This document shows, piece after piece, positions 36,550-45,055 of a stretch of 64,000 nucleotides of DNA. Every line of letters begins with the position of its first letter. Position 1 is the stretch's first letter. Origin of the DNA: JAFGRU01 sp963665915. Its GTDB lineage: Bacteria; Desulfobacterota; Desulfuromonadia; Desulfuromonadales; JAAYDE01. The DNA is taken from positions 1-64,000 of the forward strand of contig CAXXSG010000005.1 in NCBI GenBank assembly GCA_963665915.2. Reading direction: 5' to 3'. The notes beneath the pieces were generated by a model, which was not told where the DNA came from, did no database searches, and worked only from the letters and a program-made list of their open reading frames with translations. The position numbers and the translations under genes are program-made.

Positions 36550-37113
36550 TCAGAACAGATGAATGAGTCTGCTCATCGACTGACGCAACTGCGAAGAGGT
36601 GCAACTCAACATCTCTTTAAGAAGCTGAATCCCGAGAGTCGGCGAATCTTCGAGAATTTCCTGGAACTTTTCCTTGCTCAAAATCCCTAAAAGGGAATGT
36701 TCCATAGCAGTGGCGGTTGTGGGGGAGAAACTGTTTTCCAGCATGCTGAAGTCACCGGCAAGACTTTCCTTGCCAACCATTCCAATGACAACCTGGCTAC
36801 TTTCGAACTCGGAACGTTTCGTAATTTTAATTTTGCCACGATCGACGAAAATCATAAAGTTACAAGGATCACCCTGGCGCCAGATCACTTCCCCTTCCTG
36901 AACGTGTCTGACATCCAGAAACGGAAGAATATTTTCCAACTCACAGTCCGCAAGAAAACTAAAGGGGCCTTTTTTAAACGGCTCATTATCACCAGCATGA
37001 CTCGGGGAGGTTTTACTAAAAGTTTTGGGATATTTTTTGGGTGGGGCGGAAATCCGGACTTTCCCCCTGAAACTTTCAAATAATAAGGATCTTTCTTTGC
37101 TCTGGTTTTTCAT
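36550..37113 (-). CDS. Second cyclic-nucleotide-binding domain protein without DNA-binding domain
   Basis: From ATG 37113 the product has 187 residues; an upstream start at 37221 would add 36 residues of poor quality. Residues 1-60 are basic and probably unfolded (SFRGKVRISAPPKKYPKTF). A cNMP domain follows: LENILPFLDVRHVQEGEVIW, RQGDPCNFMIFVDRGKIKIT and the cassette region ESLAGDFSMLENSFSPTTATA. The last 30 residues are helical and end in LRQSMSRLIHLF. As in the protein at 26262-26747, the winged helix is absent. Ligand and partner unknown. Confidence 0.75.
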   Translation of the reverse strand: MKNQSKERSLLFESFRGKVRISAPPKKYPKTFSKTSPSHAGDNEPFKKGPFSFLADCELENILPFLDVRHVQEGEVIWRQGDPCNFMIFVDRGKIKITKRSEFESSQVVIGMVGKESLAGDFSMLENSFSPTTATAMEHSLLGILSKEKFQEILEDSPTLGIQLLKEMLSCTSSQLRQSMSRLIHLF

Positions 37114-37604
37114 TGTTCCAAGCCTTTTAGTTTGTAAGAATTCTCGACATTTTCCAAGCTCCCGAGAATTCTCTCGAAAGTTTATCCTCCCTAAACCCAT
37201 TACAGTAAACAAGCACAGCATTAAAAATTCAAAAAAAAGTCTATTTAGCTCATTTGCATTGTTGCAAGGATTGAAAAAGCCACCTTCAACTTTTGATTAA
37301 TGATGAAGTAGAGCACATCCTGTTCCAACACGCTAACCTATTAAAATTATATTGTTTTTTGTATTTTGGAATAACATCTCAAGTGATGTGTAAATAATTT
37401 CGACAAGTAAAAAAAAAAGGGCCGAGAAAAAATCACCCATAATTTTGACATGTTAAGAGATTTCTGTTTAACAGTTTCTATTTATGGTTTTTAAAATTCA
37501 AAAAAGGTGTAAAAAATTCCGTCACAAAGAAAGGTTTCCTGGTTTGGAAAAAACCGGAAGAAATCCCATTTTTTGCAAAAAAGAACCTGCTTGCGGACAC
37601 TGTA
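37114..37604. other. AT-rich region without genes
   Basis: About 490 bases of low-complexity AT-rich DNA separate two minus-strand genes. It should contain the promoter of the cNMP protein. I see no gene, RNA or repeat here. Confidence 0.5.
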
Positions 37605-38507
37605 TCAGACAACATCCACCAAAAGAAGTTCCGTCCCTTTTTTTTCAGCACGCCGGATGTGAATGCCCTCGGCGTCCATTAAATTGCAGTCAGGGTCTCT
37701 TCCCAGGCCGTGCTTCCTGGCAAGAGTCAGGTAACGTGTGACATCCTTAAGGAAAGGGACCAGAATCCGACAGGACTTGAGAGCCTCCCTTAATTGAAGT
37801 TGATTGTGGAGCAAAACCTGAACGGGAATGCCCTGGCTATTAGAGACGATATTTTGCTCCAGGACTTCGTAAACCGACTGTTTCTTGTCTTCGGAATATG
37901 CCAGCCAAAGGTATATATAACCGGCATCCTCGGCCATACGTCGAAGCAAGGACTTTTGCCGAAATTCTTTCGAGTTTTTTGGTGCCTCAGGGACCAGAAG
38001 CAATTCGACAATCGAGGATTTTTTTTCGGAATTCCACTCGGACACCACATAAGCGCCGTCGATGGTTTTTTGCCCGTCGGAGGTGGTAATCCCAGCTTTT
38101 TCCCCGAAGTGAATATATATCGGCCCAAAAGATTCCTCAAGTCCCTCGCAGGTGAAAGAAACGGAGTCGTCTTTCAAATATTCTCTACTCAGATGAGGAT
38201 GAATATAAAAAAAAGTGGCGGGAGGTTTAATGAGCAATTCCCCGGATTTTTTTATAAATCGTCGCATGAAACGAGAGTAAATGAGACACTCCCGGAGAAC
38301 CACATCCCAGAGGAATCTACCACTTAAGTCAACATCGGATCGAGAAATGCGGAACAGTTTTTTGTCCATCTTTGTTTCATCTGGAACTTCCATCAACTTA
38401 AGAAATTCCTCCATCATAGGAGTCAAATCTTTTCCGGAACGGCCCAACAAATATTGAAAAGGGTGATACCGAGCTGCAAGAAGTTGTTTTTCTTCATTAA
38501 ATTTCAT
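37605..38507 (-). CDS. Conserved-looking protein of unknown function, 300 residues
   Basis: The soluble 300-residue protein starts at ATG 38507 behind agggaaaaatg. It has no signal peptide or membrane segment. N-terminal MKFNEEKQLLAARYHPFQYL and the segment GRSGKDLTPMMEEFLKLMEV are helical. The centre is mixed (FGPIYIHFGEKAGITTSDGQ; IVELLLVPEAPKNSKEF), and the C-terminus has ARKHGLGRDPDCNLMDAEGI. I recognise no family or motif. It stands alone between AT-rich gaps. Confidence 0.65.
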   Translation of the reverse strand: MKFNEEKQLLAARYHPFQYLLGRSGKDLTPMMEEFLKLMEVPDETKMDKKLFRISRSDVDLSGRFLWDVVLRECLIYSRFMRRFIKKSGELLIKPPATFFYIHPHLSREYLKDDSVSFTCEGLEESFGPIYIHFGEKAGITTSDGQKTIDGAYVVSEWNSEKKSSIVELLLVPEAPKNSKEFRQKSLLRRMAEDAGYIYLWLAYSEDKKQSVYEVLEQNIVSNSQGIPVQVLLHNQLQLREALKSCRILVPFLKDVTRYLTLARKHGLGRDPDCNLMDAEGIHIRRAEKKGTELLLVDVV

Positions 38508-39087
38508 TTTTCCCTCATAAATTTTCCTGTTTTTTTAATTTTTGCGCAGTATGTCATTTCATTGCACCGATGGCAAATTTTCTCTTAATTTATTGCCTTT
38601 AAATGGCCAGAGTATTTTAAGGAAAATTGGTACAGTTTAATACCGTAAAGAATTATTTTCCAATTCGATTTTTAAAACGATATAAAGATAATGTCAACTT
38701 TAAGAAACTGGGCGGTTATATTTTGGTGTTTTGAAATAAATTTCAGCTGGATTTTTTCCTCGAAATACCGGCGCGCAAAACCTCTGGTGCTAAAACGACT
38801 GGTGGCAGCTACCGATTATATGGGAAGAAATTTTGAGGAAATCAGGGGAGAGGTTGGTTTGGAAAGCATCAATATACCATTTAGGGAAAATCCGTAAAAT
38901 AATATGAAGTCGAGTCCAGAGAGCAACCGTCTCCGAAGAGAGTATTGTTATTGGTGACCATTATAGTGGGACAATTGACATGAGGGCCTCTGCCTAACCA
39001 CCTTACCCGTAGTTGCGGCCAACCTGAATCCTGATAAAATTGGTTATAGTTAGAGCACCAGATGTCCCTTAAAACTCAGGTGATTTT
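38508..39087. other. 580-base region, no confident gene
   Basis: A 68-codon frame at 38691-38897 (MSTLRNWAVIFWCFEINFSW...) lacks a ribosome site and a recognisable product; I do not call it. The right end carries the candidate promoter at 39013-39040 for the following operon. Confidence 0.5.
39013..39040 (+). promoter_or_regulatory. Candidate promoter of the 39-42 kb operon
   Basis: TTGCGG (39013-39018) and TAAAAT (39035-39040) are separated by 16 bases, about 48 bases before the first start codon. Consensus match only. Confidence 0.4.
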
Positions 39088-39678
39088 ATGAGGAATGAAG
39101 AGACAGGCAATTCCTCTTCGGCCCGAGACAAAGAATGGAAGCATTGTCGGGTTTGTTGCGAGCCGATTAATATCAAGGCTCTTAAATGCACCAAGTGTGG
39201 TTCCTACCAGGATTGGACCCGACACCTGCTGAGGTGGACTGCCTTGCTCGTAAGCTTGTTTGCTTTAGCTCCCCTCTGGAGCATTTCCAACTCCGTTTCC
39301 AAGTTGGCTTTTTTCGATAAAGTTGCGCAAATTGAGGCAGCAGTAACCAGCTGCAATCACAAAGAGGTTCGGGTTGCGTTCGAAAATATCGGGGAATTGA
39401 GCGGCATTGTTACCGGCGTTGATTTTTCCATCAGGCAGGGGAACGAGGTCCGTTCTCCAGACGGGGAGATGCGCCCCCATGGGAACGGTGGGGATATCCT
39501 GGTGCTTCCCCATAAGCCGCCGGTAATGCTGAGCTATCGCGCATTTATAGACGGCGAGCCAACCAATATCATACCGAAAGAAGAGGCGGATAGAAATTGC
39601 TCTTACCTCCTCGATATCCACTGGACCGATTTTGCCGGCTCAAAACAGAAATTGACCAGGGAATGCCGTTGCCGATGA
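39088..39678 (+). CDS. Zinc-ribbon membrane protein, first gene of an unknown operon
   Basis: The 196-residue protein begins with a cytoplasmic four-Cys ribbon (HCRVCCEPINIKALKCTKCG, C-x2-C and C-x2-C). One membrane helix follows at about 50-68 (LRWTALLVSLFALAPLWSIS), then a likely periplasmic domain with VRVAFENIGELSGIVTGVDF that resembles a beta-sandwich. Two further Cys pairs sit near the end (RNCSYLL and ECRCR). Its stop overlaps the next start by ATGA. The family is unknown; the arrangement suggests a membrane-anchored sensor or scaffold. Confidence 0.72.
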   Translation: MRNEETGNSSSARDKEWKHCRVCCEPINIKALKCTKCGSYQDWTRHLLRWTALLVSLFALAPLWSISNSVSKLAFFDKVAQIEAAVTSCNHKEVRVAFENIGELSGIVTGVDFSIRQGNEVRSPDGEMRPHGNGGDILVLPHKPPVMLSYRAFIDGEPTNIIPKEEADRNCSYLLDIHWTDFAGSKQKLTRECRCR

Positions 39679-40343
39679 GACACGCACATTTATTCACCGT
39701 CCTGCTGTCAGTTGCCCTGTTGAATCCAACCTGGGTTGTGCCCCTGCATGCTGCTGCGAAAAATGAGGTCGTGATCTACCAGTACGACGGGGTCGCCGAA
39801 GGGGAAACTAAAGCCAAGTTCGGCATGTTTCGAGGCATTCTGAAAAACAAGTTGAAACGCTTGCAGCGGGAACTCCCAGAGCAATTTGATCATAGTGAAG
39901 CACTCAGACCCAAATTTCAGGACCGGCCCACCTCAATGAGCTCCCAAAATATAGAAGTCTGGATGAAAAATCAGGCATCCGTTCTCTGTCTGCTAACCGG
40001 AACCATTTTCAGTGACGACGGTCAGAACTACCTGGTCATAAGCAACTTTTACCTCGGCGAACTCAAAGAACACATTCCAGACGACCCCTTGATGATTCCT
40101 CTGGCGATCAATCTCAATGAATTCGGAAACATACAGGACAGTCACTCGGTAGTGATCTTTTATGCCCTGGCGATGGAAGCCAAACGACGCAATTTGGACA
40201 AACATCTGATCGCCCATTTCCTGGCCATGGCTAAAAATAACCTGGCGGATATCGAAGGGCGTTCCGATGCGTTGTACGCCGATCTCAAAGTGTTGCAGGC
40301 AGCGATTAAAAAGGCTGAACAGGAACTGAGGAGGGAAGAGTGA
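39675..40343 (+). CDS. Exported protein of unknown function
   Basis: The 222-residue product starts at ATG 39675, overlapping the previous stop (ATGA), which favours it over earlier in-frame starts. The signal peptide is MRHAHLFTVLLSVALLNPTW-VVPLHAAA. The mature domain begins NEVVIYQYDGVAEGETKAKF, contains VLCLLTGTIFSDDGQNYLVI, and ends in a helical, charged tail with KVLQAAIKKAEQELRREE. The gene overlaps the next by four bases. No family recognised. Confidence 0.7.
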   Translation: MRHAHLFTVLLSVALLNPTWVVPLHAAAKNEVVIYQYDGVAEGETKAKFGMFRGILKNKLKRLQRELPEQFDHSEALRPKFQDRPTSMSSQNIEVWMKNQASVLCLLTGTIFSDDGQNYLVISNFYLGELKEHIPDDPLMIPLAINLNEFGNIQDSHSVVIFYALAMEAKRRNLDKHLIAHFLAMAKNNLADIEGRSDALYADLKVLQAAIKKAEQELRREE

Positions 40344-41410
40344 TGAGGGGCGGTCTTACGCACATAATCGGTCTTCTATCAGTTATAAGTCTTTTCTGGA
40401 GTTCCCTGTCTGCGGCTGAACCCTTGAGAATTCTGGTCCCCGATTTTTTCGGCCCGGAACCAGTCAGCCAGCACGTACGGACCACGGTCTATTTGGAGAT
40501 GATCAAGGCGTTCCGTTCCACAGACGCCCCAGACAAAGGTGGTTGGATTCTTTATGGCCGGGAGCCGCTTGAAGAGTCAAGCCACAGGGCTGTGATCGCC
40601 GCGGCCAGCTGGCCGTCGGTCAGTGCCGACCTTGCGCTCTGGGGAGAGGTACAGGAATATGCCGAAGGTGCGGCGGTGCAGCTTTACCTGTCCCTGTCGC
40701 CTGTGCTGAATAAACGCCAGGTGCGACCGGAAGTCTGGCAGGTAAAATTGAAGGGACGTAAAGGCCCGATTCGGATCGGGCTCGACCTGCCGGAACCATT
40801 TTTCGAATTCGAGCCCTTGCTGATCGACAAAGAGGCCATCGTACGTTTTAAAGATCCTGAAGGGATGGTCATCTACTCCTCCCGCACCGGTGGCCACCCG
40901 ATCGGCAGGCTGGCCGAAGTAATGCGCTTCTACGAAATTCACAACGATGCCATCAAAATCGCAACAGCCGGCAAGAAAGGCTGGCTGCGGATCCCGCCCA
41001 TCTCGACAAGAAAGAGCGAGGCCATCGATTTTTCTAAAGGAATGGTCCGTTTATTACGCGGAGATTGGGCTGGTGCACGTCGAAGTTTCAATGCGGTACT
41101 TGAGATAGAGAAATTGCCGCAGCATTTACGCATTCACACCCTGATTTACATAGGTCTGGCCAAAGAGAAAGCAGGTATTTCGGGACGAAATGATTTTGAG
41201 CAGGCTTATGCTCTGAACCGCCTGGATCGAACCGCGGCGTCTTATCTTCTGATGAGTCGATTGGCCGATATTTCTCGTTTCCAGAGACAGGCTGATGCTG
41301 GACCATTAGCAGCAGGAATTGCCCGTTGCAGAAAGGACCTTAAAGAAACAAAAATCCTTTTTTCTAGGGACGATCCATGGTTCAAAAAGCTTGAATCGTT
41401 GGTCAGATAA
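40340..41410 (+). CDS. Exported protein with possible TPR-like tail
   Basis: The 356-residue product starts at ATG 40340, overlapping the previous stop. The signal peptide MRGGLTHIIGLLSVISLFWS ends near SAAE. The N-terminal half (LRILVPDFFGPEPVSQHVRT; SADLALWGEVQEYAEGAAVQ; LYLSLSPVL) has the rhythm of CsgG/FlgO-like or TolB-N-like envelope proteins. The C-terminal half has helical repeats: KGMVRLLRGDWAGARRSFNA, HTLIYIGLAKEKAGI, FEQAYALNRLDRTAASYLL. It fits an envelope assembly or sensing role, but I cannot assign a family. Confidence 0.68.
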   Translation: MMRGGLTHIIGLLSVISLFWSSLSAAEPLRILVPDFFGPEPVSQHVRTTVYLEMIKAFRSTDAPDKGGWILYGREPLEESSHRAVIAAASWPSVSADLALWGEVQEYAEGAAVQLYLSLSPVLNKRQVRPEVWQVKLKGRKGPIRIGLDLPEPFFEFEPLLIDKEAIVRFKDPEGMVIYSSRTGGHPIGRLAEVMRFYEIHNDAIKIATAGKKGWLRIPPISTRKSEAIDFSKGMVRLLRGDWAGARRSFNAVLEIEKLPQHLRIHTLIYIGLAKEKAGISGRNDFEQAYALNRLDRTAASYLLMSRLADISRFQRQADAGPLAAGIARCRKDLKETKILFSRDDPWFKKLESLVR

Positions 41411-41424
41411 AGGAGGCAAGTGAT

Positions 41425-41799
41425 ATGAAAACATCAAACTGGATAAAATTGGTTTTGGTGCCAGTGGGGCTGGTACTGCTGTTTTCACAAACAGTCTTTT
41501 CCGGAGGACCGGCCGGACACCTGGGGACTATCGAGGGGACATTGCGCAACGTTTTGCAGGAAAATTTGAACGGGAGCAGTTACATGGGTAGCTATCCGGA
41601 TGGGCGAGATCTGGAGCGCGGAATTTCCGCTTATTTGTGGGACAACCGCAATTGGCTGAGATCGACAGATTTCCCCAAGTCCCGCACTGTCGATGCACTC
41701 ATCTGCCTGATGAATCGACAAGGTTATCCTGGCTTCGAGACCTACATGGATAACGAGAGTCTCAGAAATTGGTGCGATAAGATAGTTCTAAAGCCATGA
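41425..41799 (+). CDS. Small secreted protein
   Basis: The 124-residue product has a very good ribosome site (AAAGGAGG) and signal peptide MKTSNWIKLVLVPVGLVLLF-SQTVFSG. The mature part is small and soluble, with YMGSYPDGRDLERGISAYLW and two Cys (LICLMNRQG and LRNWCDKIV) that could form a disulfide. It is the last gene of the four-gene operon 39088-41799. Function unknown. Confidence 0.68.
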   Translation: MKTSNWIKLVLVPVGLVLLFSQTVFSGGPAGHLGTIEGTLRNVLQENLNGSSYMGSYPDGRDLERGISAYLWDNRNWLRSTDFPKSRTVDALICLMNRQGYPGFETYMDNESLRNWCDKIVLKP

Positions 41800-42172
41800 T
41801 GAGGCACGTATAACGAAGGCCAGCTTTGCACTGACCTTTTCCTTCATCTTCCAAGCTTAAAAACCTTGTTTTATTTTGCTCATTTTCTTGCCAGATTTAT
41901 TTTGGCGGAGGTGAGGGGTTAAGCAAATTAACCTGTTCTTTTTTGGCTTTTTTCGTTTTTCCATTACCAGGTAATCGAGATCACAATTTTATAAAAATTA
42001 ACTAGTCATGGCCCTTTATTGATTACCAATTTGGTATTCAATTGACATCATTTATGAGGATGGTAGGCTTGATTTATAACAGTGTCATATGGGATTAAAA
42101 TCTTTGAATATTAATGGGGAGTAGATCTACACCGGGTTGGAGGAAATATTCATCCAAGGAAGGGGATCTTCA
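41800..42172. other. Intergenic region upstream of the haem-protein operon
   Basis: 373 bases between two plus-strand operons. It contains a lone IS terminal-repeat match at 42000-42014 and presumably the promoter for the haem-protein operon, which I could not place confidently. A TTGACA occurs near 42041 without a good partner. Confidence 0.5.
42000..42014. repeat. Solitary IS1595-type terminal repeat
   Basis: AACTAGTCATGGCCC matches 14 of 15 bases of the right inverted repeat of the IS at 57369-58105 (AACTAGTCATGACCC). No transposase remnant and no matching left end are visible nearby. It looks like the scar of an older insertion. Confidence 0.6.
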
Positions 42173-45034
42173 ATGGATAAAAGATGGTTGTTTTTAGGGT
42201 TGGGGGCGCTGCTCCTCCTGGCGGGATGCACCAGCAAGCGGGATGAACTGAAAGCCTGCGCCAAGCTTGTGAATAGCGGTTTCCGACCGATCGCCGAAGA
42301 CCGCACTGAGCGCTTTCTAGGCAAAGTTCAGGAAAAAACCGCTCTATGTCGTGGAGGCGACCGCACCGTGGCCTACCGAAGCACCCCTTTCGTGGACTGG
42401 GCCAACTACTGGGCGACAGCCGACACCAACAGTTTTTATCCCGGGACCGATTCCATCGGCAGACACCTTCGTCCGAACGGCCGGGGAATTGACGGCGCCC
42501 TTCTCGATCTTGAGTATCAACGTATGGAGTTGATCAAATTCAACCTGTTCGACAACAGCGGCACCTATGAAGATTACGTGAAAGGGCGTAACGGTGTAGA
42601 GGGGCCGGCGCTTAGCGTCTGGGACGCCATGCGCCTGCCGAAAGACAACCCCGGTTATGAGGTGGTCGGCGGCGATGGTCCACAGCTCTGCAAGGGGGAT
42701 TTGATCCGCGGACGTACTCTGACCGGAATCTGCAACGACATCAAAAATCCCCTCATGGGCTCGACCGGCACACCTTTTGCCCGCAACGTTCAATTCGAAA
42801 CCACTTTTCCCGACCTGGGAAAAGACGAACTGGCCCGCAACCGTCACGGTGACCGCCTCGGACTTTTGAAGCCCGATCCTCAGGTGATCAGCCGTATCCT
42901 CCTCACCCGACAACAGTCCGAACCCGACAAGTGCAACAACGGTCAGGGGTTGCCCGGCAATTTGGCGGACGCCAATTGCGACTACAAGAAAGCGCCTTTT
43001 TTCAATGTCCTGGCCGCCTTCTGGATTCAGTTCATGACGCATGACTGGTTCTATCATGCCCATGAAGGACACAACAGGCCTGAAATGATGCCTGTGGGTT
43101 GCGGCACGCCGGAAAATCCTCTGACCCAGGAAGAAATGGATAGACTCGGCTGCCGCCCCGGCGACCGGATGGATAGAGCTTTCATCGCCGAAGACAAGGA
43201 TCCGGACAAATTCACCGCCAACGGCAAGGAACACCTGACCCGCGCCTACAAATCCACCAGCAACAACGTTACCGCCTGGTGGGACGCTTCGCAGATTTAC
43301 GGTTTCGATGGAATTTCCCTCCAGCGTGTCAAACGCGACCCGGCCGACCCAGCCAAGCTGCTGCTCAAACCGGTCGGAAACAACCCGGGCATGGGTGAAA
43401 AACAGGGTTATCTGCCGGTCTTTAAGCCCACCGATCCCATTAACCCCCAATGGATCGGTCAGGAAGCAACAGCGTTCCCGGACAACTGGTCGATCGGCAT
43501 GAGTTTCTATCACAACCTTTTCGCCCGCGAGCATAACCTTTTCGTAGATGCTTTCCGCAAACAGGCCGCTCTGATCCCTGAAGCCGACTCGGGCCTGCGC
43601 AACCCGGCGGAACCCGATAAAGTGATCCGTTTCAGGAACGTCACGGACGACGAACTTTTTGAAGTGGCGCGTCTGGTTATTGCGGCGGAAATTGCCAAAA
43701 TCCACACCATTGAATGGACGACGCAACTCCTTTATGACGAGCCCATGTACCGAGCAATGAACGCCAATTGGAGTGGTCTTTTCCATGGTAAGGACCTGGT
43801 TTCAGCTGCCCTCGAAAAGATTGTAGTCAACAATTTCGGAAAAGCCGAAGACGCCAAAAAGAGAAACCAATGGTATTCCGTGTTTGCCGCAGGTCCCGGG
43901 ATAGTTGGCCTGGGGAGCAAGGTTTATAAAGACGACGCCGTTTTTGCCCTCTATGATCCGAAGAAAACCGACATCTGGGATTTGAAAAACCTTGATCATG
44001 TCAATGGCGGCGTTAACCATTTCGGATCGCCCTTTAATTTCCCGGAGGAATTCGTCAACGTCTACAGGCTTCACGCCCTGGTTCCAGACCTCATCGAATA
44101 CCGGGATTGGGATGCCGACCCCAACGTCATCCGCCAAAAAATTCCCGTGGTCGACACATTCCAAGGCAAAGCGACCGCAGCGATGGAAAACCGTGGGCTG
44201 GCCAACTGGGCGCTCTCAATGGGTCGCCAGCGGCTGGGGCTTTTGACTCTCCAGAACCACCCTCAGTTCCTGCAGAACCTGGAATTGTCGAGCCTGCAAT
44301 CGGCTACCCACAAGATCGACATCCCAGCCCTCGACCTGATCCGCAGCCGTGAGCGTGGCGTTCCCCGCTTCAATGAGTTCCGCAGGCAGTACGGACTCAA
44401 AACCCTCACCAGCTTCGACGATTTCGTCGATCAGCGCCTCCCCGAGGGTTCTCCCGAACGTACTGAACAGGAACGAGTCGCGGGGCTTCTGCGTGAAGTC
44501 TATGGGCAACATCGGTGCGACGCCTCCAAAATTATCACTACGGCGCAGTTGAACGACGATGACACTCCCATCAACGACTGTCTCGGACATCCTGACGGCA
44601 GCATGGTGGATAACATCGAGGACCTCGACAGCATCGTCGGCTGGCATGCTGAATTCACACGGCCCCACGGCTTTGCCATCTCCGAAACCCAGTTCCAGGT
44701 TTTCATCCTCAACGCCTCCCGACGGCTTTTCAGCGACCGTTTTTTCACTTCCAGTTTCCGGCCCGAGTTCTACAGCGATTTCGGCATCCAATGGGTAACG
44801 GACAACGGCCCGAACGGCAAGGTCATGGAAACGGGGAAACCGAACGGTCACGAGGTTGAGGTCTCGCCGATGAAACGGGTACTTCTGCGGACAATGCCCG
44901 AACTGGCGTCTCAGCTGGAACATGTCGTCAACGCTTTTGACCCCTGGGCTCGTGACCGGGGAGAATACTATTCGCTCCAGTGGAAACCGCTCCCCGGGGC
45001 CGAGACGGACGCGGCTTTTGCTGAAAGCAGATAA
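42173..45034 (+). CDS. Lipoprotein haem peroxidase of the alpha-dioxygenase/cyclooxygenase superfamily
   Basis: The 953-residue product starts at ATG 42173 behind aaggaagggg. A lipoprotein signal ends LLLLAGC with Cys near residue 19, so the protein is anchored in the periplasm or outer membrane. The catalytic domain is an animal-type haem peroxidase (PF03098 fold): distal His in FWIQFMTHDWFYHAHE near 290, WWDASQIYGFDG near 370-380, and the proximal helix GMSFYHNLFAREHNLFVDAF near 444-460. The QFMxHDW form is close to alpha-dioxygenases and fatty-acid oxygenases rather than to myeloperoxidase. About 200 extra N-terminal residues with NSFYPGTDSIGRHLRPNGRG precede the domain. It probably oxygenates a lipid or peroxidises a substrate. 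It heads a six-gene operon of redox haem proteins. Substrate is inferred, not shown. Confidence 0.85.
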   Translation: MDKRWLFLGLGALLLLAGCTSKRDELKACAKLVNSGFRPIAEDRTERFLGKVQEKTALCRGGDRTVAYRSTPFVDWANYWATADTNSFYPGTDSIGRHLRPNGRGIDGALLDLEYQRMELIKFNLFDNSGTYEDYVKGRNGVEGPALSVWDAMRLPKDNPGYEVVGGDGPQLCKGDLIRGRTLTGICNDIKNPLMGSTGTPFARNVQFETTFPDLGKDELARNRHGDRLGLLKPDPQVISRILLTRQQSEPDKCNNGQGLPGNLADANCDYKKAPFFNVLAAFWIQFMTHDWFYHAHEGHNRPEMMPVGCGTPENPLTQEEMDRLGCRPGDRMDRAFIAEDKDPDKFTANGKEHLTRAYKSTSNNVTAWWDASQIYGFDGISLQRVKRDPADPAKLLLKPVGNNPGMGEKQGYLPVFKPTDPINPQWIGQEATAFPDNWSIGMSFYHNLFAREHNLFVDAFRKQAALIPEADSGLRNPAEPDKVIRFRNVTDDELFEVARLVIAAEIAKIHTIEWTTQLLYDEPMYRAMNANWSGLFHGKDLVSAALEKIVVNNFGKAEDAKKRNQWYSVFAAGPGIVGLGSKVYKDDAVFALYDPKKTDIWDLKNLDHVNGGVNHFGSPFNFPEEFVNVYRLHALVPDLIEYRDWDADPNVIRQKIPVVDTFQGKATAAMENRGLANWALSMGRQRLGLLTLQNHPQFLQNLELSSLQSATHKIDIPALDLIRSRERGVPRFNEFRRQYGLKTLTSFDDFVDQRLPEGSPERTEQERVAGLLREVYGQHRCDASKIITTAQLNDDDTPINDCLGHPDGSMVDNIEDLDSIVGWHAEFTRPHGFAISETQFQVFILNASRRLFSDRFFTSSFRPEFYSDFGIQWVTDNGPNGKVMETGKPNGHEVEVSPMKRVLLRTMPELASQLEHVVNAFDPWARDRGEYYSLQWKPLPGAETDAAFAESR

Positions 45035-45055
45035 CCCGTTTGGGAGGTGACGGCC

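Noticed and set aside
38691..38897. 68-codon plus-strand frame
   Set aside because: No ribosome site, no recognisable protein, isolated in a non-coding stretch.
42344..43786. 480-codon minus-strand frame
   Set aside because: It is antisense to the haem peroxidase; the plus-strand frame has clear motifs and the antisense product has no recognisable domain. GC-rich codons commonly leave such mirrors.
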